From: Streptomyces sp. CG4
GTDB lineage: Bacteria > Actinomycetota > Actinomycetes > Streptomycetales > Streptomycetaceae
DNA: 64,000 nucleotides
Direction of reading: 5' to 3'
Assembly: GCF_041080655.1 (NCBI RefSeq)
Contig: NZ_CP163525.1
Coordinates: 9,176,001 to 9,240,000, forward strand
A model generated the notes under the pieces. The model saw only the letters and a program-made list of their open reading frames with translations. It made no database searches and was not told where the DNA came from. Below, piece after piece: positions 1-9,205 of this stretch; position 1 is the stretch's first letter, and every line of letters starts with the position of its first letter. The position numbers and the translations under genes were made by a program.

Positions 1-2117
1 ATGGTGCACCGCTGGGTGGTCGGGTCGTAGATGGCATACAGGCAGGTCGCGCCGATGATGTCCGCTTCGTCGGCGGCTGGGTCCTCGCGGTCCAGGCGTC
101 CCACCAGATTGTCGAGGTGGGTGAGGACTTCGTCCGGGGCGAAGTCGAGTTCCGCGAAGCTGCGCGCGGCAGTGCGCAGCCGGCCCATGGTGGCGGCGGA
201 GAGCATGCCGTGGCCGACGACGTCCCCGACCATGAGGCCGATACGGGTGCCGGAGAGGGGGATGACGTCGTACCAGTCCCCGCCCACGTCGGATTCGGCG
301 GGCAGGTAGCGGTGGGCGACCTCGACGGCGTCCTGGTCGGGCAGCCCCTGGGGGAGCAGGCTGCGCTGCAGGGCCAGGACCATGGTGCGTTCACGTGTGT
401 AGCGCCGGGCGTTGTCGATGGACAGGGCGGCGCGGGTGGCGAGTTCCTGGGCCAGCGAACGGTCGTCGTCGCCGAAGGGTGCGGTGTCCTGTCCGCGGTA
501 GAAGGCGGCGACGCCGAGCACGACACCGCGGGCCACCAGAGGGACCGTGATGAGGGAGCTGACGTGGGCCAGCAGCTCCTGGGTGTGCTCGGGGTCGTGG
601 GCGAGCCAGCCCGCGGCGACCTTCAGGTCCGGTTCCAGCACCGCTTCCCCGCTGGTCAGACAGCGCAGCTGTGGCGTGGTCGGGCCGTAGTCGACCTGCT
701 TGCCGACCGGGTGGAAGGGGCAGTCGTCGTGGACGCCGTGGACGACCGTACGACACAGGTCGCCGTGCGGGTCGCTGGACTCCTCTCCGCGCAGTACGGC
801 CTCGGGCAGGTCGATCGTGACGTAGTCGGCGAGCCGGGGCACCGCCGTCTCCGCCAGTTCCTGGGCCGTGCGGCGCACGTCCAGGGTGGTGCCGATGCGC
901 GTACTGGCCTCGGACAGCAGCTCCAGGCGGCGTCGTGCGGCGAGGGCGTGCCGTGCCACCTCCGGCGTCCCCACGAGCAGCAGCGCTCGCGACGGCGGCG
1001 CGGGGGCAGGGTGCGTGTCTCCCGCTCCGACGACGGTGACACCCTTGCCGCCCACGGCGACCTGGCCGAGCGCCCCGGTGGCGAGGGACCCGGACGGCGG
1101 GACGTCACGGTAGGCGGCAGGCTCGGCGGGGGAGCCCGGCAACTCCTCGATCTGCCGCGCGATGAGGGGATTTCGTGGCGCGGGGCCGGGGAGGACGGCC
1201 TCGATGGCCAGGCCCTGTACCCCGGTGGCACTCGTCATCGGACGGCTCAGCAGCGTGATGCACTCTCCGCCGGAGAGGGCGACGTGGACAGCGGCCCGCT
1301 GGGCGCAGGAGATCAACTCGGTGGCCCTCTCCATGAGGAGCGCACGGTCATGAGGGTGCTGTCCGAGAGCCAGTTCGTCCAGTCCGACGGTGTGGTGACG
1401 GCCGACGGCGGCTTCGGCCTCGGTGTCCAGGTAGGCCCGCAGCAGGGCACGCTCGCGCGCGGAACTCTGGCTCAGCAGCCGCCGTTCGATGGCTCGCGCC
1501 GCCTTGCGTATCACGGTGGCCAGCGCGGGATGGTCGAAGCTGCGCGGATAGCCGAAGCACAGGACGCCCTCGATACGGCCGCTGAGCGGGTCGCGGACCG
1601 GGAGCGCGCGGCAGGCGCTTCCCTGGGAGCGCTCGGCGAAGTGCTCGGCACCGTAGACCCGGATGAGCTGCCGCTCCGCCAACGCGAGGCCGACGCCGTT
1701 CGTGCCGGCGACCTGCTCGGCGAACACGAACCCCGGCACGCGCTGGATCGCCGGGAGGCTTCTCGCCAGGGACGGCTCGCCGAAACGACGCAGGAGGACC
1801 GTGCCACGCGCGTCGGCGACGCAGATGTTCATCTGACTGCCGGCGAAGCTGTACTGCAGCCGGTCGAGCACCGGCACGGCCGCGCGGATGATCCGTGCGT
1901 CCGTATCGAAATCGTCGAGGAAGGGGAGGTCGGACTGGTCCGGCGAGAGCCCGAGGGACCGGCAGCGCTGCCAGGAATCCGAGATGGGCGCGCGCACGCC
2001 CGCTTCGACCGGCCCACCCTCCAGAAATCGCTCACGCGAACGTACGGGCCCGGTGCCGTCTGTCGCACGTCCCGTGGATGCCGGTGCTCCGCCGAACCGA
2101 ACCACGCTTCGCCTCAC
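1..2117 (-). CDS. GAF-sensor SpoIIE-type PP2C phosphatase (C-terminus cut by window edge)
   Basis: A serine/threonine phosphatase of the SpoIIE/RsbU type, the family that dephosphorylates anti-sigma-factor antagonists. The reverse-strand frame is open from about 2117 to base 1, so the C-terminal end lies outside the window. The N-terminal part has the SDSWQRC start typical of AcoR-type GAF sensors. A second GAF-like region follows (RRLELLSEASTRIGTTLDVR), then the PP2C domain with ALQRSLLPQ, GGDWYDVIPL and GDVVGHG carrying the metal-binding aspartates. The start is uncertain: GTG at 2117 is the first in-frame start after the AT-rich upstream region, and GTG at 2105 is an alternative. It is one of three such phosphatases within 8 kb. 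Confidence 0.85.
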   Translation of the reverse strand, partial: MRRSVVRFGGAPASTGRATDGTGPVRSRERFLEGGPVEAGVRAPISDSWQRCRSLGLSPDQSDLPFLDDFDTDARIIRAAVPVLDRLQYSFAGSQMNICVADARGTVLLRRFGEPSLARSLPAIQRVPGFVFAEQVAGTNGVGLALAERQLIRVYGAEHFAERSQGSACRALPVRDPLSGRIEGVLCFGYPRSFDHPALATVIRKAARAIERRLLSQSSARERALLRAYLDTEAEAAVGRHHTVGLDELALGQHPHDRALLMERATELISCAQRAAVHVALSGGECITLLSRPMTSATGVQGLAIEAVLPGPAPRNPLIARQIEELPGSPAEPAAYRDVPPSGSLATGALGQVAVGGKGVTVVGAGDTHPAPAPPSRALLLVGTPEVARHALAARRRLELLSEASTRIGTTLDVRRTAQELAETAVPRLADYVTIDLPEAVLRGEESSDPHGDLCRTVVHGVHDDCPFHPVGKQVDYGPTTPQLRCLTSGEAVLEPDLKVAAGWLAHDPEHTQELLAHVSSLITVPLVARGVVLGVAAFYRGQDTAPFGDDDRSLAQELATRAALSIDNARRYTRERTMVLALQRSLLPQGLPDQDAVEVAHRYLPAESDVGGDWYDVIPLSGTRIGLMVGDVVGHGMLSAATMGRLRTAARSFAELDFAPDEVLTHLDNLVGRLDREDPAADEADIIGATCLYAIYDPTTQRCT

Positions 2118-2229
2118 CTGCGGTAGTCCGTTTTTCGGAAATTGTCTGGCATATATGAGAATACGAAACATTGTGGGCGTTGGTCACAATATGGCAGTTC
2201 TTCATGTGCATGACTCGTCGGGCCGGTCG
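2118..2229 (-). promoter_or_regulatory. AT-rich promoter region with inverted repeat
   Basis: This gap is much richer in A and T than its surroundings and lies directly upstream of the reverse-strand phosphatase. It contains ATTGTG (2170-2175) and CACAAT (2185-2190), a perfect 6-base inverted repeat with a 9-base spacer, which suits an operator. No sigma-factor consensus could be assigned with confidence. Confidence 0.4.
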
Positions 2230-3198
2230 TCACAGGACCGCCACCGGAGTGACGGGTGAGCCCGTCCCGCCTGGGACGTTCAGTGGCGCCACGACCAGCA
2301 GGAACTCATATCGCCCGGCCTCCGCGGTGGCGGCGGAGAGGGCCTCCAGATCGAGGTTGTCCAGCAGCGGGACCCCCATCGCGGCCACGGCCAGGGCGTG
2401 AACCGGCGAGTGCACGCCCTCCACGGGCGAGGGCCGTACATCACTGTCGCCGTCGCCGCCCAGCAGCGCGATGCCACGCTCGGCGAGCAGCGGCAGTGCG
2501 TCCACGTGGAAGCCCGCGCTCGCCATGTCCGGGTCCCAGGCCCCGAGCGCCATGCGGCGGCGGACCTGCCCGGACCGCAGCAGCACCGCGTCGCCCTCGC
2601 CGATCGTCACATCGAGCGCCTGCTCCGCGGCGGTGATGTCCGGTGCGTGCACCGCTTGTCCCGGCTCCAGCCAGCCGATCCCTAGGACAGCGGGAAGGTC
2701 GAGGAGCACACCCCTGGTGACGAGGGGCCCGAGCGCCGACACCGCTCCGAAGCGGGCGCCCGCGGTGTCGACGACGTCGCCGGCCGCCCGGCCTCCGTAG
2801 AGCTGCCCCCGGTAGGCGATATGGCACAGGGCGTCGAGATGGGTGATGCCCTTGCCGTGGTAGTCGGCGGCGATGAAGTCCTTGTGGGTCGAGGGTTCTG
2901 GGCTCTCCACGTCACCGAGATCGGTCATGTGGTGCACAGCGGGCTTGCGGTTGTCGGGCCCGGGGCGGGTGTTCCAGGGCAGCGCCAACGGGACGACCGT
3001 GCCGGAGCGCACTGCGGCCGTGGCCCGCCGCACATGGTCCGCGGTCACCCGGTTCCAGGCACCGCGGTCGGCCGGGTCCCACCGCCCCCATGTGCGGACC
3101 GCCTCGAAGAGCAGGTCGAACTCCCGACGGGAGACGGCGGGCCCGTTTCCGGTAGCGGCTGATCCGGGATCGGGGGCACCGGCGGACTTCGACGTCAT
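2230..3198 (-). CDS. Cyclase family protein (kynurenine formamidase-like metal hydrolase)
   Basis: A 322-residue protein of the cyclase/kynurenine-formamidase superfamily, metal-dependent hydrolases that act on amides or cyclic esters. The diagnostic HxDxxxH motif is present as HLDALCH, residues about 120-126, and a second conserved segment GDGDSDVRPS lies near residue 250. The length fits long bacterial cyclase proteins. The start at 3198 (MTSKSAG) follows a weak GGAGG. It lies between two phosphatase genes but no operon with either is evident. The substrate cannot be told from sequence, and kynurenine formamidase is only one option because no other kynurenine gene is nearby. Confidence 0.85.
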   Translation of the reverse strand: MTSKSAGAPDPGSAATGNGPAVSRREFDLLFEAVRTWGRWDPADRGAWNRVTADHVRRATAAVRSGTVVPLALPWNTRPGPDNRKPAVHHMTDLGDVESPEPSTHKDFIAADYHGKGITHLDALCHIAYRGQLYGGRAAGDVVDTAGARFGAVSALGPLVTRGVLLDLPAVLGIGWLEPGQAVHAPDITAAEQALDVTIGEGDAVLLRSGQVRRRMALGAWDPDMASAGFHVDALPLLAERGIALLGGDGDSDVRPSPVEGVHSPVHALAVAAMGVPLLDNLDLEALSAATAEAGRYEFLLVVAPLNVPGGTGSPVTPVAVL

Positions 3199-3373
3199 CT
3201 GTACTCACCGTCCTCCCGGCGCGACGCAGAGGAGCGTGGCGCTCGTGATCAACACCAGCTTGGCACAGTGGCCGCGCCGCTCGGCCCGGGAACTCGGGTC
3301 CCGCCGCGGTGCGGATGCCGAGCATCCCGCTCCGGCACGAGCCAAAGGCGCCGAGCGGGAGGCAAAATGAGGC

Positions 3374-5443
3374 ATGGGCACGACGGACTCCTCCCGAGCA
3401 GTCGCCGGCCGGTCGGTGGCCGATCTCGCCGCGCCGCCCAGTGGCCTGCTTGATCTGCTCAGTGTCGCTGCGGTGGTGCTCAACGCGGACGGCCAGGTGG
3501 TCTTCTGGAGTCCCAAGGCCGAGGAACTGTTCGGCTACACCGCCGCGGAGGCGCTGGGTCAGTCCGCAGCTCGGCTGACGGTCCACGAGGAGCATCGCGA
3601 CGAGGTGACCCAGCTGTTCACCGAGGTCATGGAATCCGGCACCGATTGGGCCGGGGCGTTCCCGATCCGGCACAAGGACGGCAGTACCCGCCTGGTGGAG
3701 TTCCGCAACATGCGGTTGCTGGACGATCTCGGTGACGTCTACGCCCTCGGACTTGCCGCGGATCAAGCCGCTGTGGAGCGGGTCGAGCGAGATGCCGCCC
3801 TGGCCGTGCGTCTGGTGTCCCAGTCCCCGGTCGGGCTCGCCATCCTGGACTCGGACCTGCGGTACGTGGCCGTGAATCCCGCCCTCGAACGCATCACCGG
3901 CCAGTCCGCCGCCGAGCGTCTTGGCCGACCGGTCGGCGAGATCCTGACCTTCCTGGACACCGACCCCGAGGCGCGTCTGCGCCGTGTCCTGGAGACGGGC
4001 GAGTCGGTCGTGGACCGGGACATCGTCTGCCGTCCCCCCGGCGACCCGGAGCACGAGCATGCCTGGTCCGTCTCGTACTACCGGCTGGAGGATTCCGGGG
4101 GGCGGGTGCTGGGCCTGGCCTATTCGGTCATCGACGTCACCGAACGTCACCGAGCCGCTGCCGAGGCGGCACGGGCCCGGCAACGGCTGGCACTGATCGC
4201 ACAGGCCTCCGCCTGCGTGGGTTCCACCCTCGATCTGGAGACGACGGCGCGCGAGCTCGCCGACGTCGTCGTACCGGTCCTGGCCGATGTGGCCGCCGTG
4301 GACGTACTCGACAGCGCCCTGGACGGCCGGACCGCGCCGGACGAGGGACCGGCTCGCTTCCGCGCCCTTGCCGTGAGCGCGGCCCATTCCACCGAGGCAG
4401 CCCGCGCGGCCGACCCGCTCGGCGGACTCGCCACCTATGACAGCGACCGCCTCATCACCCGGTGTGTGCGCACCCGCCAACCGGTACTGGTGCCCCACAC
4501 CACCCGTCGGGATCTGGAGCGCATCGCCCGCCATGGCGAGGCCGCCTCCCTCCTGGCGACGGCCGGCGTGCACTCCTACCTGGCCGTACCGCTGATGGCC
4601 CGGGGCCAAGTCCTCGGCGCCCTCGACCTCGCTCGCACCCGGAACCCCGCTCCCTTCGATGACGACGACGTGGTCCTCGCCCTGGAGTTGGCCGCCCGAG
4701 CCGCGGTCTGCATCGACAATGCCCGTGGATACCAGGCCCAGCGCCGTGCGGCCCTCACCCTCCAGCGCAGCATGCTCCCCCAGCTCACCTCGCACCTGCC
4801 GGGCTTGGAGGTCGCCTGCCGCTACCAGCCCGCCGGCGCCACGATCGAGATCGGCGGCGACTGGTACGACGCCATCCCTCTGCAGGCAGACAAGACCGCC
4901 CTGGTCGTCGGGGACGTCATGGGCAGCGGCATCAACGCCGCGGCCACCATGGGGCAACTCCGCAGCGCTGCCCGCGCCTTCGCCGAACTCGATCTCTCCC
5001 CGGCCGAGGCCATGTATCACCTCGGCCACTTGACCGAAGGAGTCGAGCAGGCCATCACCACCTGCATCTACTGCGTCTACGACCCGCACCGGAGCCAGTG
5101 CCGGATATGCCTCGCCGGACACCTGCCCCCGGCCCTGCTGCGGGTCGGCCAAGCGCCGCAGCTTCTCGACCTCCCGACCGGCGCACCGCTGGGCGTCGGC
5201 GGGGTCCCCTTCGAGGCCGCCACCATCGCCTTCCGACCCGGCGACGAGCTGGTTCTCTACACCGATGGCCTGGTCGAAACGCGAAGCGAACCCATCGACG
5301 CCCGCCTCGACACCCTGCTCGACGCCCTCGCGGCGACACGCGGACATGACCTGGAAGAGACCTGTGACCGCGTCCTGGAGATTCTCCGGCCGCCCGGTGG
5401 TGAGGACGACGTCGCCCTGCTCATCGCCCGGTCTCAGCCCTGA
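3374..5443 (+). CDS. PAS-PAS-GAF SpoIIE phosphatase
   Basis: A 689-residue cytoplasmic signalling phosphatase. Order: PAS at about 24-135 (VVLNADGQVVFWSPKAEELF), second PAS at about 140-260, GAF at about 270-450, SpoIIE/PP2C at about 455-689. The catalytic domain keeps GGDWYDAIPL and a C-terminal EDDVALLIARS. The usual GDVxGHG motif reads GDVMGSG here, a His-to-Ser change next to the metal-binding Asp that may not affect activity. By family, it should dephosphorylate an STAS-type anti-anti-sigma factor in response to a ligand sensed by PAS or GAF. It is convergent with the next gene and separated from it by only 37 bases. Confidence 0.9.
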   Translation: MGTTDSSRAVAGRSVADLAAPPSGLLDLLSVAAVVLNADGQVVFWSPKAEELFGYTAAEALGQSAARLTVHEEHRDEVTQLFTEVMESGTDWAGAFPIRHKDGSTRLVEFRNMRLLDDLGDVYALGLAADQAAVERVERDAALAVRLVSQSPVGLAILDSDLRYVAVNPALERITGQSAAERLGRPVGEILTFLDTDPEARLRRVLETGESVVDRDIVCRPPGDPEHEHAWSVSYYRLEDSGGRVLGLAYSVIDVTERHRAAAEAARARQRLALIAQASACVGSTLDLETTARELADVVVPVLADVAAVDVLDSALDGRTAPDEGPARFRALAVSAAHSTEAARAADPLGGLATYDSDRLITRCVRTRQPVLVPHTTRRDLERIARHGEAASLLATAGVHSYLAVPLMARGQVLGALDLARTRNPAPFDDDDVVLALELAARAAVCIDNARGYQAQRRAALTLQRSMLPQLTSHLPGLEVACRYQPAGATIEIGGDWYDAIPLQADKTALVVGDVMGSGINAAATMGQLRSAARAFAELDLSPAEAMYHLGHLTEGVEQAITTCIYCVYDPHRSQCRICLAGHLPPALLRVGQAPQLLDLPTGAPLGVGGVPFEAATIAFRPGDELVLYTDGLVETRSEPIDARLDTLLDALAATRGHDLEETCDRVLEILRPPGGEDDVALLIARSQP

Positions 5444-5480
5444 ACGGTCACATCAGCTTCTGCTTCGGCGCATAGAGCTG

Positions 5481-7868
5481 CTAAGGGATGGCCAGCTCGG
5501 CCCAGATGGTCTTCCCGGACGAGGTGTATCGCGTGCCCCAGCGCTGGGACACCTGAGCCACGAGGAACAGGCCGCGGCCCCCCTCATCGTCCCGGCGCGC
5601 TCGCCGCAGGTGAGGTGCGGTGTGCGCGTTGTCGGAAACCTCGCACAGCAGGCCGCGGTCCCTGATCAGCCTCAGCAGGACGGGCCCGGTGGCGTACCGG
5701 ATGCTGTTGGTGACCAGCTCGCTGACCACGAGTTCGGCGGTGAACGCCAGTTCGGACAGGCCCCAGGTCTCCAGTTGGCGCTCGCTGACTGTGCGGGCGT
5801 GAGCCACCATGGCCGGGTCGGGCGGCAGCTCCAGGTCAGCCACCTGGTCGGCGTCGAGCCGCCGGGTGCGGACGAGCAGCAGCGTGGCATCGTCCGCCTG
5901 CGGTCCGGGCGGCAGGACCGACAGCGCCCGGTCGCACAGTTCCTCCAGTGGGCACCGGTGCCAGGTGAGCACATGGGCAAGGCGGTCGATTCCGCTGTCG
6001 ATGTCGGTGCGCCGGTCCTCCACGACGCCATCCGTGAAGAAGGCCACCACGCTGCCGCTGGACAAGTTCAGCTCGACGTTCTCGTAGGGCAGGCCGCCCA
6101 GCCCCAGGGGCGGTCCCGGTGCCAGCGCGGACAAGGCCACCGCGCCGCTCGCATCGGCCACGATCGGCGGCGGATGGCCCGCGCTCGCCCAGACACACCG
6201 GCCGCTGACCGGGTCATAGATCGCGTACAGGCACGTCACCCCGAGCGCCTCGTCGCTCAGCCCGTCATCGCCGTGGGGCTCCGAGTCCTGCGCGACCAGG
6301 CCGTCCAGCCGGGTGAGCAGTTCGGCCGGGTCCAAGTCCAGCAGGGCCAGGGTCCGTACGGTACCGCGCAGCCGGCCCATGGTCGCGGCAGCGTGCATGC
6401 CGTGGCCCACCACGTCTCCGACGGTCAGGCCCACTCGGGCACCGGACAGCGGGATCAGGTCGAACCAGTCGCCGCCCACGCCCACGCGGCTGTCGGCAGG
6501 CAGATAGCGGTACGCCACGTCGACCGCGCTCTGCTCGGCCAGGCGCTGTGGCAGCAGGCTTCGCTGCAGAACCAGGGCTGCCGCATGCTGACTGGTGTAA
6601 CGGCGGGCGTTGTCGATCCCGACGGCGGCTCGCTCGGCCAGTTCCACGGCAAGCGTCTGCTCCTCCGGCCCGAAGGGGTCGGGGTTGCTGACGCGCCGGA
6701 AGGTGACAAGGCCCAGGACCGCATCGCGGGTGAGCAGCGGGACGAAGAGGCAGGAGTGCGGGGCAGCCGATCCCGCGGCGGCCGATCCCGCAGCGGTCGG
6801 TGCCTCGGCCGGGGCGGCGTCGACGACGGGGCGGCCGCTGGCCAGACTCAGAGCCTGCGGTGACGAGGGCGGGTAGGAGACGGGACTGGTCCGGAACTCC
6901 TCCCGGGTGCGACCGTGCATCCGCAGCAGACTGTGCCCCGGCGCCGAGCCCGTCGGTGGCTGCCGTCCCTCGATGACCGCCGACGGCAGGTCTACCAGCA
7001 CCTCGTCGGCCAGCTGTGGTACCGCCACATCGGCAAGCTCAGCGGCCGTACGACGCACGTCCAGCGAGGCACCGATGCGCTTTCCTGCCCGCACGAGCAG
7101 CGACAGTCGTTCCTGGGCGCGGTAGCGGTCGGTGATGTCCAGGGACTCCTCGAACAGCCCCAGCGGTTCGCCCCGGGCGTCCACCAGCCGGTGGTACGAG
7201 CAGGACCAGACGTGCTCGCGCACCGGATCGGCGGGGGCGCGCCCGCGATAGTGCATGCCCATGATCGGTTCCCCCGTCGTCAGCACGTGCTCCATGATCT
7301 GGTCTTCGTCCGGAGGGTGGTGGCGGGAGATGAATTCGCCTTCGGGAAAGAGATCCGCGGCCGGTCGGCCGATGTACTGGGCGATCCCCGCGAGCTCCAG
7401 ATCGGTGGAGACGTTCCCCCAGACGACGCGCATGTCGGTGTCGAAGATCGTCAGGCCCACGGGAGACTCGGTCGCCAGCCCCTGCAGCATCGCCAGCTGT
7501 GCCTCCCAGCCGCGCTGCGCCTCCAGGTCGGCCGCGACCACGACGGTCGCCGCGACGCCGCGGTGCGAGAGCGGACTGAACGTCACGGCCGCGCGCAGGG
7601 TACGTCCGTCCCGGCAGCAGAGGTCCAAGACCGTACCGCGGGGCTTGAGCGCCTTGCAGAGGGCGGACAGCCGCTGCTCGGGGGCCGCAGCCAGCAGCCG
7701 GGCGGCCGGCCGGCCGAGCACGTCCTCGGGTGAATGTCCCAGAAGGCGCTGGGCCGAGGATCCCCACCCGGAAATGCGGCCTTCGGCGTCCAGTACTGCG
7801 GCGGCGGCCTTGGAGAGGTCCAGAGGACTATGGAAATCGACGTTGGCCGCATTCGGAAAACGATCCAT
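5481..7868 (-). CDS. PAS-PAS-GAF SpoIIE phosphatase fused to HATPase kinase domain
   Basis: A 795-residue protein that joins both arms of a partner-switching system. Order: PAS at about 15-125, PAS at about 140-250, GAF at about 260-430, SpoIIE phosphatase at about 440-640 (GGDWFDLIPL, TVGDVVGHG, FTDGVVEDR, DDATLLLVR), and a C-terminal HATPase of the RsbW/anti-sigma kinase type at about 665-795 with N-box ELVTNSIRYA, EVSDNA and GGRGLFLVAQ. Such fusions (RsbU-RsbW) are known in Streptomyces and can both phosphorylate and dephosphorylate an anti-sigma antagonist. The start ATG at 7868 gives MDRFPNAANVD. A 550-base gap lies upstream. Confidence 0.92.
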   Translation of the reverse strand: MDRFPNAANVDFHSPLDLSKAAAAVLDAEGRISGWGSSAQRLLGHSPEDVLGRPAARLLAAAPEQRLSALCKALKPRGTVLDLCCRDGRTLRAAVTFSPLSHRGVAATVVVAADLEAQRGWEAQLAMLQGLATESPVGLTIFDTDMRVVWGNVSTDLELAGIAQYIGRPAADLFPEGEFISRHHPPDEDQIMEHVLTTGEPIMGMHYRGRAPADPVREHVWSCSYHRLVDARGEPLGLFEESLDITDRYRAQERLSLLVRAGKRIGASLDVRRTAAELADVAVPQLADEVLVDLPSAVIEGRQPPTGSAPGHSLLRMHGRTREEFRTSPVSYPPSSPQALSLASGRPVVDAAPAEAPTAAGSAAAGSAAPHSCLFVPLLTRDAVLGLVTFRRVSNPDPFGPEEQTLAVELAERAAVGIDNARRYTSQHAAALVLQRSLLPQRLAEQSAVDVAYRYLPADSRVGVGGDWFDLIPLSGARVGLTVGDVVGHGMHAAATMGRLRGTVRTLALLDLDPAELLTRLDGLVAQDSEPHGDDGLSDEALGVTCLYAIYDPVSGRCVWASAGHPPPIVADASGAVALSALAPGPPLGLGGLPYENVELNLSSGSVVAFFTDGVVEDRRTDIDSGIDRLAHVLTWHRCPLEELCDRALSVLPPGPQADDATLLLVRTRRLDADQVADLELPPDPAMVAHARTVSERQLETWGLSELAFTAELVVSELVTNSIRYATGPVLLRLIRDRGLLCEVSDNAHTAPHLRRARRDDEGGRGLFLVAQVSQRWGTRYTSSGKTIWAELAIP

Positions 7869-8421
7869 GGCACCGCTTCCCTTCGTGCCCCCTCAGCATC
7901 CCGTGCCACACGACGGACGACAACCGCACGTCCGAGCGGGGCCTGCGGCTCGGCGGGGCTGCGCGCCCGGCCCGGTGCCCTTCTGGGCCTCGACGGACGT
8001 GGCCGGCACGTAGGATGCGCCCGATCGCGTTTGACCTGTGAGGGAGGCTGGGGGCCCGGCCATTCCCCGGCACCCGTGGCCCGTGGGGCGCACCTTGAAT
8101 CATGCCGACTCGATGGCACCGGGGAGTATCGTCGCTCGGTGGCGCGGGGCAGCGGTGGGTGCGCCGTCGCCGTCCTCGGTGGATCAGCCGGACCGCTCCC
8201 GGCCGGTACCCGGGCTCGTATGCCCGGCCGGTCGCGGTTGCCCTCAAGGGCGGCCGAGGATCGCAACATCCACGCTCCTGACCTGGTGGCGGCCCCGTTC
8301 AGGAAACGGCTGCTCGTCCGAGAGTCGTAACACCAGCGAACGGCTCGACATCGGCCGCGATGAGCATGGTCCGTTGGCGTTCGGGAGTTCGAAGGTCAAG
8401 GCTGGCCGAGGGGGGTGAAGG
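7869..8421. other. Intergenic region without a supported gene
   Basis: No reading frame here shows a recognisable domain or a plausible gene structure. The left end should hold the promoter of the reverse-strand phosphatase. The right end borders the LysR remnant. Confidence 0.5.
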
Positions 8422-8868
8422 TCACTCCGGCCGCGTCACGTGCGCCGCGAACCGGGTCAGTACGGGGCTCGGGTCGTCCATGCGCCGGGCGAAGGAGATG
8501 GCGCAGCGGGGCGGGTAGTCGATGAAGCGGCGGATGTCGACCGCAAGTGGGCAGAGTTTGCGGGTGCGGCCGAGACCCATCACCGAGACTCCGGTCCCCT
8601 AGGCGACCGACGCGACGACCTGTTCGAAGTCCGGCCCCTCGGCGACCGACGCGACGACCTGCTTGACGTCCGGCTCCTCGGCGACGTTGTGCGGCGGCCC
8701 GTCCGGCAGGACGTTGGCGAGCAGCTCCTCGTACAGCACCGGGCCCGCCTCCCTCGGCCACGGCACGACCGGCAGGCCGTGCGGGTCGGACCGGGTGAGA
8801 CCGCCCCGGTCGGTCGGCGGATGGCCGGTGGGCAGGAAGATGAAGTCGTCAATGCCGACGTCGGTCGG
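8422..8868 (-). pseudogene. LysR-type regulator, C-terminal remnant with internal stop
   Basis: This frame encodes the C-terminal half of a LysR substrate-binding domain: FIFLPTGHPPTDR, WPREAGPVLYEELL, VKQVVASVAEG, then ISFARRMDDPSPVLTRFAAH and a stop at 8422. The DNA-binding N-terminus is absent. An in-frame TAG near 8599 interrupts the frame at a position where E of an EGTGVSV-like motif is expected, just after a 39-base tandem duplication that repeats 13 codons. The upstream part is joined in frame to a transposase fragment. The gene cannot make a working regulator. Confidence 0.65.
8602..8679. repeat. 39-bp imperfect tandem duplication
   Basis: Two adjacent copies begin GGCGACCGACGCGACGACCT at 8602 and 8641. 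The unit is exactly 39 bases, so it adds 13 codons without a frameshift to the LysR remnant. The copies differ at a few positions, so the duplication is not brand new. Confidence 0.8.
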
Positions 8869-8963
8869 GGGCCTGGTGGCTCCCATGGTTCCGACAGGCG
8901 GAGGGGTTTGGAGGGCTGCTCCTGGACTCTGCGCTCGTACATTCAGCTCCTCCATTCCTCTGC

Positions 8964-9138
8964 TACGTCCGCGCCGAGATGACGCCTGTTCGGCCGACGT
9001 CCAGCCGCTCTTCCGCTCCAGCGGAGCGATCAGCCCGCGCATACAGGTCAGCGCCGACTCCCTCGGCTCCGCCCTGTTGAACCGGTGTACGAACCGCTCT
9101 TGCAAGGCACTCAGTTCGCCGGTCCACGACCTGACATC
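8964..9138 (-). mobile_element. IS701-family transposase, N-terminal remnant
   Basis: The reverse-strand translation reads ELSALQERFVHRFNRAEPRE, then GLIAPLERKSGWTSAEQA, the hallmark N-terminal segment of actinobacterial IS701-family transposases, which are close to the IS4 group. The catalytic DDE region is missing. The fragment runs on in frame into the LysR remnant, giving one composite open frame. No terminal inverted repeats were found. Confidence 0.65.
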
Positions 9139-9205
9139 GGCAAGGTCCCCACCCACGCGATGAACCCGGCGACGTCGACGATCATCCCCGGGATACTGGT
9201 CGCCC

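Noticed and set aside
117..2126. Long forward-strand open frame of 669 codons
   Set aside because: It is the antisense of the reverse-strand SpoIIE phosphatase; its translation is Gly/Arg/Val-rich and without domains, while the reverse strand gives clear PP2C motifs.
2912..5347. Reverse open frame of 811 codons opposite the PAS-PAS-GAF phosphatase
   Set aside because: The forward strand has complete PAS, GAF and PP2C motifs; the reverse frame has none.
8270..8410. Possible DUF397-like tail (DIGRDEHGPLAFGSSKVK)
   Set aside because: The match is too short and no start or helix-turn-helix partner lies beside it.
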